A stretch of 36,327 nucleotides of DNA from contig NZ_LFYT02000035.1 in assembly GCF_001270065.2 (NCBI RefSeq), positions 1 to 36,327 of the forward strand, read 5' to 3'. The stretch's first letter is position 1; the number at the start of each line of letters is the position of its first letter. Of this stretch, positions 31,429 to 36,327 are shown one piece after another. A model generated the notes under the pieces. It was given only the letters and a program-made list of their open reading frames with translations. It ran no database searches and was not told the origin of the DNA. The DNA comes from Limnohabitans planktonicus II-D5 (GTDB taxonomy: Bacteria; Pseudomonadota; Gammaproteobacteria; Burkholderiales; Burkholderiaceae_C). The translations under genes were made by a program, and so were the position numbers.

Positions 31429-32124
31429 ATGTTTGACGCGCAGCAAGTCCTGATGTTCGTCTTGGCCGGAGTGCTGCTCAACCTCACGCCCGGGCCGGAT
31501 GTGCTCTACATCGTCAACCAGTCCTTGCGCGGCGGCGTGCGGCGTGGGTTGGTCGCAGCCTGGGGCATCACGGCGGGGTGTTTTGTGCATGTGGCTGCAG
31601 CTGCTTTGGGACTGGGGGCCGTTTTGGCCACCTCGGCAGAGGCCTTCAATCTGATCAAGTGGATGGGTGCCGCGTACTTGTTGTGGATAGGAGGGCGTCT
31701 GTTGTGGCGCACATCCCAAAGCCGTGGCGATAGCGCGATGGCTCATGAACAGTCGGTGATGGGACACTCTGACCAGCATGTGGATGGGCTTGCCTCCAAA
31801 AAGGTGAACGGTTTGCTGGCCGTGTTCTTTGGCGCTTTTGCCACCAACGCCCTGAACCCGAAAGTGGCGCTCTTTTTTCTGGCCTTTGTGCCGCAATTCA
31901 TCCCAGCGCAAGCCCCCGACCCAGCCTGGTCTTTCGTGCTCTTGGGTTGCTTGTTCAATCTCAACAGTTTGCTGGTGTGCATGGGCTGGGCCTTGGCCGC
32001 CTCTTGGCTGGCCGGCAGGGGTCAATGGCTGCAGCGCGGCATGCGCCACCTGGACCGGCTGACAGGCTTGTTGTTTGTCGGTTTTGGTCTGAAGCTTGCC
32101 TTGAGCGACGCACCGTCCCACTGA
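31429..32124 (+). CDS. LysE/RhtB-family amino-acid exporter
   Basis: 231 aa inner-membrane protein with about six helices. The family signature LLNLTPGPDVLYIVNQSLRGGVRRGL (about residues 15-40) and FFGAFATNALNPKVALFFLAFVPQF are clear. The frame is open from 31324, but the ATG at 31429, 4 nt after ltaE, matches the family. The substrate cannot be told from sequence; threonine, homoserine or an aromatic amino acid would fit the context. Confidence 0.9.
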   Translation: MFDAQQVLMFVLAGVLLNLTPGPDVLYIVNQSLRGGVRRGLVAAWGITAGCFVHVAAAALGLGAVLATSAEAFNLIKWMGAAYLLWIGGRLLWRTSQSRGDSAMAHEQSVMGHSDQHVDGLASKKVNGLLAVFFGAFATNALNPKVALFFLAFVPQFIPAQAPDPAWSFVLLGCLFNLNSLLVCMGWALAASWLAGRGQWLQRGMRHLDRLTGLLFVGFGLKLALSDAPSH

Positions 32125-32163
32125 ATTTTTTCACGAACCCCATCATCCGAGAGGAAACCCACC

Positions 32164-33192
32164 ATGCCCATCACCCCTCAGGAAGCGTTGCAACGCACCA
32201 TCGAGCACCGCGAAATTTTTCACGACGAGATGCTCAAGATCATGCGCATGATCATGAATGGCGAACTGTCACCTGTCATGACCGCCGCGCTCGTCACAGG
32301 CTTGCGCGTGAAAAAGGAAACCATTGGCGAGATCACCGCCGCCGCCCAAGTGATGCGCGAGTTCTCGACCAAAGTGCATGTGGCCAACCCCTCGCACCTG
32401 GTGGACATCGTGGGCACGGGGGGCGACGGGGCCCACACGTTCAACATCTCAACCTGCGCCATGTTTGTGGCCGCTGCGGCTGGGGCCAAAACGGCCAAAC
32501 ACGGCGGGCGCAGCGTCAGCAGTAAATCGGGCAGCGCCGACGTGGTCGAAGCCCTGGGCGGCAACATCCACCTGTCGCCAGAGCAGATCGCGCGTTCGAT
32601 CGAAGAGGTGGGCATTGGCTTCATGTTCGCGCCCAACCACCATCCGGCCATGAAAAATGTGGCCCCGGTGCGCAAGGAACTGGGCATACGCACGATTTTC
32701 AACATCCTCGGGCCCTTGACCAACCCAGCCAGCGCACCCCATATTTTGATGGGCGTGTTTCACTCCGATTTGGTGGGCATTCAGGTCCGTGCCCTGCAGC
32801 GCTTGGGGGCCGAGCATGCGTTGGTGGTGTACGGACGCGACGGCATGGATGAGATCAGTCTGGGCGCGGCCACCTTGGTGGGGGAGCTCAAAAACGGCCA
32901 GATCACCGAATACGAAATCCACCCGGAAGACTTTGGCCTGACCATGGCCAGCAACCGGGCCCTGAAAGTGGATACACCCGAGCAATCCATGGCCATGTTG
33001 CGTGGCGTGCTGGACAATGAGCCCGGCGCGGCGCGGGACATCGTCATGATCAACGCGGGCGCGGCCCTTTATGCGGCCAATGTGGCCAGCAGCATCGCCG
33101 ATGGCCTGGCGCGTGCGCGTGTCGCCATCGAGTCGGGCGCGGCAAAAGTCAAGCTGGCGCAGTTTGTGGCCTTTGGCCAGAATGCGACTTGA
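32164..33192 (+). CDS. trpD: Anthranilate phosphoribosyltransferase
   Basis: 342 aa; transfers phosphoribosyl from PRPP to anthranilate. The PRPP-binding VDIVGTGGDGAHTFNIST (about 80-97), KHGGRSVSSKSGSADVVEALG and APNHHPAMKNVAPVRKELGIRT segments are present. A monofunctional TrpD (not fused to TrpG). GAGAGGAAACCCACC lies upstream of the ATG, 39 nt after the exporter. Confidence 0.97.
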   Translation: MPITPQEALQRTIEHREIFHDEMLKIMRMIMNGELSPVMTAALVTGLRVKKETIGEITAAAQVMREFSTKVHVANPSHLVDIVGTGGDGAHTFNISTCAMFVAAAAGAKTAKHGGRSVSSKSGSADVVEALGGNIHLSPEQIARSIEEVGIGFMFAPNHHPAMKNVAPVRKELGIRTIFNILGPLTNPASAPHILMGVFHSDLVGIQVRALQRLGAEHALVVYGRDGMDEISLGAATLVGELKNGQITEYEIHPEDFGLTMASNRALKVDTPEQSMAMLRGVLDNEPGAARDIVMINAGAALYAANVASSIADGLARARVAIESGAAKVKLAQFVAFGQNAT

Positions 33193-33230
33193 GCCATGTG
33201 GCGGGACGAGGGGCCAGGACCTGCTTGGGC

Positions 33231-33335
33231 ATGCCAGCCTTGTTTGTGCTCGTGGCCTGGGTGATGCTCCGCTTCTTTGTTCGCTTTAAAAAAAATGGTG
33301 CCACCTGGCCCGCACAGAAAGAAAATCATGAGTGA
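33231..33335 (+). CDS. Possible small single-pass membrane protein between trpD and trpC
   Basis: A 34-codon frame beginning MPALFVLVAWVMLRFFVRFKK: a hydrophobic segment followed by basic residues, as in single-pass microproteins. It overlaps the trpC start by 8 nt, so it could couple trpC translation. A GTG at 33198 would extend it to 45 residues. No convincing Shine-Dalgarno and no recognised family, so it may be chance. Confidence 0.3.
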   Translation: MPALFVLVAWVMLRFFVRFKKNGATWPAQKENHE

Positions 33336-34116
33336 CATCCTGGACAAAATCGTTGCCGTCAAACGCGAAGAAGTGGCTACGGCCCTGAAGCAAAAATCTC
33401 TGGCCGTGGTGCGCGCCGATGCCGAAAGCCGCGTGCTGACCCGTGACTTCGAAGGCGCAATGCGTGCCAAAATCGCCGCAGGTCAAGCGGCAGTGATCGC
33501 CGAAATCAAGAAGGCCAGCCCGTCCAAAGGCGTGTTGCGGGCCGATTTCATTCCGGCCGACATCGCCCAAAGCTACGCTGAATTCGGTGCGGCATGCCTG
33601 TCGGTGTTGACGGATAAGCAGTTCTTTCAGGGCAGTGTGGATTACCTCAAGCAAGCCCGCGCCAGTTGCGACCTGCCCGTGCTGCGCAAGGATTTCATGA
33701 TCGATGCCTACCAGGTCTACGAAGCCCGGGCCATGGGCGCCGACGCCATCTTGCTCATCGCTGCTTGCTTGGACGATGCCCAGATGGCCGAGATGGAGGC
33801 GGTGGCCCGCAGTCTGGACATGGCCGTTCTGGTGGAAGTGCACGACAAAGCCGAACTGGAACGCGCCCTGAAGCTCAAAACACGCCTGGTCGGCATCAAC
33901 AATCGCAACCTGAAAACCTTCGAGGTGTCCCTGCAGACCACCCTGGACATGTTGCCCGATGTACCCGCTGACCGCTTGCTGGTCACAGAAAGCGGCATTC
34001 AAACTCCGGAAGATGTCCGGCGCATGCGCGAGGCCCAAGTCCATGCCTTTCTGGTGGGCGAGGCCTTCATGCGCGCCAGCGAGCCCGGCGAAGCTCTGGC
34101 CAAACTCTTCACCTGA
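33328..34116 (+). CDS. trpC: Indole-3-glycerol-phosphate synthase
   Basis: 262 aa TIM-barrel enzyme that closes the indole ring. The catalytic segment IAEIKKASPSKG (E59, K61) and later LPVLRKDFMID, LLIAACL, VEVHDKAEL, GINNRNLKTFEV and VTESGI are present. The frame is open from 33277, but homology begins at MSDILDKIVAVKREEV. No TrpF fusion. The stop overlaps the ung ATG by one base (TGATG). Confidence 0.97.
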   Translation: MSDILDKIVAVKREEVATALKQKSLAVVRADAESRVLTRDFEGAMRAKIAAGQAAVIAEIKKASPSKGVLRADFIPADIAQSYAEFGAACLSVLTDKQFFQGSVDYLKQARASCDLPVLRKDFMIDAYQVYEARAMGADAILLIAACLDDAQMAEMEAVARSLDMAVLVEVHDKAELERALKLKTRLVGINNRNLKTFEVSLQTTLDMLPDVPADRLLVTESGIQTPEDVRRMREAQVHAFLVGEAFMRASEPGEALAKLFT

Positions 34117-34877
34117 TGATTGACGGTCAAAGTCAGCAAACCTTCGCGTTTGGGAAGGACTATTTGCCAGGGCACAGCTTGATACAGTGGCCACCCGATG
34201 TGCAAGCCTTGGATGAGGGGTGGAGACCTTGGGTGAACGATTTTTTTGCATCCCCGACAGGTGTGTCGCTGTCTGGGCGGTTGAGTCAGGCCTTGGGTGA
34301 AGGAAAAATCATTTATCCACCAGAGCCTTTGCGTGCCTTGACTTTGACGCCATTGAAGCGGGTGCGGGTGGTGATCTTGGGTCAAGACCCATATCACGGG
34401 CCAGGGCAGGCTGAGGGGCTGGCATTTTCAGTGCCTCGGGGTGTGAAGGTTCCGCCGAGTTTGCGCAATATTTTCAAAGAGCTTCAGCACAGCCTGGGTG
34501 TCCCAGTGCCATCGGATGGCTCTTTGGTGCGTTGGGCTGAGCAGGGGGTTTTGCTACTCAATACATGCTTGACGGTCGAGGATGGCCAAGCGGGCAGCCA
34601 TGCCCACTGGGGGTGGGAGTCGTTGACAGACGTCTTGGTAAAGGCTGCAGCACAAAGCACACAGCACTTGGTGTTTATGCTGTGGGGTGCACAAGCACAG
34701 GCGAAAAAAAACTTGATGGATGGCCTGTGTCTGAACGGCAGGCATTTGATCTTGCAGTCCAATCACCCATCACCCTTGTCGGCGCGGCGACCGCCCACGC
34801 CATTTATAGGTTGTGATCACTTCGCACTGGCCAATCAATTTCTTGTACGAATGGGACAAAAATCCATTGAATGGTGA
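34116..34877 (+). CDS. ung: Uracil-DNA glycosylase
   Basis: Family 1 uracil-DNA glycosylase, 253 aa; excises uracil from DNA. The water-activating motif GQDPYH (89-94, D91) and the leucine-intercalation motif HPSPLS (217-222, catalytic H217) are intact, with LLLNTCLTVE between. It is translationally coupled to trpC, a common betaproteobacterial arrangement. Confidence 0.97.
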   Translation: MIDGQSQQTFAFGKDYLPGHSLIQWPPDVQALDEGWRPWVNDFFASPTGVSLSGRLSQALGEGKIIYPPEPLRALTLTPLKRVRVVILGQDPYHGPGQAEGLAFSVPRGVKVPPSLRNIFKELQHSLGVPVPSDGSLVRWAEQGVLLLNTCLTVEDGQAGSHAHWGWESLTDVLVKAAAQSTQHLVFMLWGAQAQAKKNLMDGLCLNGRHLILQSNHPSPLSARRPPTPFIGCDHFALANQFLVRMGQKSIEW

Positions 34878-34893
34878 AAAGTTATTGTGTAAG

Positions 34894-34923
34894 TTGCGAA
34901 GTCTTTCAAAAAGATGGCATAAT
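34894..34923 (+). promoter_or_regulatory. Predicted promoter of the tRNA-tuf operon
   Basis: TTGCGA (34894-34899) and CATAAT (34918-34923) with an 18-bp spacer, ending 15 bp before tRNA-Tyr. Predicted transcription start near 34930. Confidence 0.6.
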
Positions 34924-34938
34924 CTAAGACTTGCTTTT

Positions 34939-35024
34939 GGAGGGGTGCCCGAGTGGCTAAAGGGGGCAGACTGTAAATCTGTTGGCTTACGCCTACACTG
35001 GTTCGAATCCAGTCTCCTCCACCA
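34939..35024 (+). tRNA. tRNA-Tyr (GUA)
   Basis: 86 nt class II tRNA with a long variable arm. The anticodon loop is CTGTAAA and CCA is encoded. The acceptor GGAGGGG pairs with CTCCTCC with one G-U pair. First in the cluster before tuf. Confidence 0.96.
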
Positions 35025-35110
35025 GCAACCACGACTCAGTCGTTTGATGTAGAGCAATTGGAAAAGGTTTCCAAGCATTGGCGTTGCATTCACTCGTGCG
35101 GCGTCATGAT

Positions 35111-35184
35111 GCGGGAGTAGTTCAATGGTAGAACCTTAGCCTTCCAAGCTAATGACACGGGTTCGATTCCCGTTTCCCGCTCCA
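35111..35184 (+). tRNA. tRNA-Gly (UCC)
   Basis: 74 nt; acceptor GCGGGAG/TTCCCGC region, anticodon loop CTTCCAA (TCC), T-arm GGTTCGATTCC, encoded CCA. Second in the cluster. Confidence 0.96.
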
Positions 35185-35217
35185 TTCATACGTGTGGGTT
35201 GTTGAGTGATTTTTTTT

Positions 35218-35292
<75 letters not shown>

Positions 35293-35365
35293 GTTTCTGA
35301 GCGCGCAATTGAGATTGCGCGATCTGTGTCTTGGTTGTTGATGACTTCTTTTCGGAGATGAAAAA

Positions 35366-36327
35366 ATGGCAAAAGAGAAATTCGAACGGACCAAACCCCA
35401 CGTGAACGTGGGCACCATCGGTCACGTTGACCACGGTAAAACCACCCTGACTGCAGCCATCACCACTGTGTTGGCTGCCAAGTTCGGCGGTGCTGCCAAA
35501 GCGTACGACCAGATCGATGCGGCTCCCGAAGAGAAGGCTCGTGGTATCACGATCAACACCGCTCACGTCGAGTACGAAACAGAAAACCGTCACTACGCTC
35601 ACGTGGACTGCCCCGGCCACGCTGACTATGTGAAGAACATGATCACCGGTGCTGCTCAGATGGACGGCGCAATTTTGGTCTGCTCTGCTGCTGATGGCCC
35701 CATGCCTCAGACACGTGAGCACATCTTGTTGGCTCGTCAGGTGGGCGTGCCTTACATCATCGTGTTCCTGAACAAGTGTGACATGGTTGATGACGCTGAG
35801 TTGTTGGAACTGGTCGAGATGGAAGTGCGTGAGTTGTTGTCCAAGTACGACTTCCCAGGCGACGACACACCGATTGTGCAAGGTTCGGCCAAGCTGGCTC
35901 TGGAAGGTGACAAAGGTCCTCTGGGCGAGCAAGCCATCATGAAGCTGGCCGAAGCTTTGGATACTTACATCCCTACGCCTGACCGCGCAGTAGACGGCGC
36001 ATTCCTGATGCCCGTGGAAGACGTGTTCTCCATCTCCGGTCGCGGCACTGTGGTGACCGGCCGTATCGAGCGCGGTATCGTCAAAGTCGGCGAAGAAATC
36101 GAAATCGTCGGTATCAAAGACACGGTCAAGACCACTTGCACAGGCGTTGAGATGTTCCGCAAGCTGCTGGACCAAGGTCAAGCTGGTGACAACGTCGGTA
36201 TTTTGTTGCGTGGCACCAAGCGCGAAGACGTTGAGCGCGGCCAAGTGCTGTGCAAGCCAGGTTCGATCAAGCCCCACACCCACTTCACGGGCGAGATCTA
36301 TGTCTTGTCCAAAGACGAAGGTGGCCG
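35366..36327 (+). CDS. tuf: Elongation factor Tu (partial, cut by window edge)
   Basis: GTPase that delivers aminoacyl-tRNA to the ribosome. 320 codons are visible out of about 396. Domain 1 shows the P-loop GHVDHGKTT (19-27), switch I RGITINTAHVEYE, switch II DCPGHADYVKNM and NKCD (G4). Domain 2 and the start of domain 3 follow. GGAG lies 8 nt upstream. The gene continues past 36327. With this tRNA context it is the tufB-type copy. Confidence 0.98.
   Translation, partial: MAKEKFERTKPHVNVGTIGHVDHGKTTLTAAITTVLAAKFGGAAKAYDQIDAAPEEKARGITINTAHVEYETENRHYAHVDCPGHADYVKNMITGAAQMDGAILVCSAADGPMPQTREHILLARQVGVPYIIVFLNKCDMVDDAELLELVEMEVRELLSKYDFPGDDTPIVQGSAKLALEGDKGPLGEQAIMKLAEALDTYIPTPDRAVDGAFLMPVEDVFSISGRGTVVTGRIERGIVKVGEEIEIVGIKDTVKTTCTGVEMFRKLLDQGQAGDNVGILLRGTKREDVERGQVLCKPGSIKPHTHFTGEIYVLSKDEGG

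Noticed and set aside
34770..35093. Minus-strand frames over the tRNA-Tyr region (RLDSNQC..., DWIRTSV...)
   Set aside because: Antisense tRNA translations; tRNA-Tyr folds properly on the plus strand.

Overview
The window is a stretch of betaproteobacterial chromosome, most likely Burkholderiales/Comamonadaceae (Limnohabitans- or Rhodoferax-like). The protein sequences of the ribosomal, rpoA, tuf and trp genes and the gene orders rpe-gph-trpE-trpG, thiL-pgpA-pncC and tRNA-Tyr/Gly/Thr-tuf point there. No database search was possible, so the genus is inference. Almost everything is chromosomal housekeeping. The accessory features are a partial surface adhesin at the left edge and a large array of palindromic repeats.

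Layout. (1) 1-1117, minus: the N-terminal part of a large Ig-like adhesin that runs off the left edge in an STGST repeat. An AT-rich intergenic region with a short upstream reading frame follows. (2) ubiA (plus) and proC (minus) converge, and the gap between them is filled by a tandem array of eleven 130-bp units. Each unit is an inverted pair of GTAG-headed imperfect palindromes, which is the architecture of REP doublets (BIME/REPIN). (3) 4837-14912: a complete glycerol-use locus. glpK-glpR (minus) diverge from glpS-T-P-Q-U-V-D (plus), which encodes an ABC glycerol importer plus glycerol-3-phosphate dehydrogenase. Repeated CGAACAT half-sites lie between the two arms. (4) 15101-24130: the spc and alpha ribosomal operons from rplN to rplQ, including secY, rpmJ and rpoA, then initiator tRNA-fMet and a strong terminator. 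(5) 24150-26542, minus: pncC, pgpA, thiL and apaG. (6) 26572-34877: rpe-gph, a tryptophan leader, then trpE-trpG-ltaE-lysE-trpD-trpC-ung. (7) 34894-36327: tRNA-Tyr, tRNA-Gly, tRNA-Thr and the start of tuf, cut by the right edge.

How the parts work together. Glycerol is bound in the periplasm by GlpV, imported through GlpP/GlpQ (with GlpU) by the unequal ATPase pair GlpS/GlpT, phosphorylated by GlpK and oxidised by GlpD; GlpR is the likely repressor. In the trp region a leader peptide with a Trp-Pro-Trp run precedes trpE, and the trpE ribosome-binding site lies in the loop of a hairpin, so attenuation at the level of translation is plausible. The points most worth a second look are the 23-copy REP array, the complementary degeneracy of the two glycerol-transporter ATPases, the trp leader, the stem-loops in each wide gap of the alpha operon, and a possible leaderless rpe promoter.
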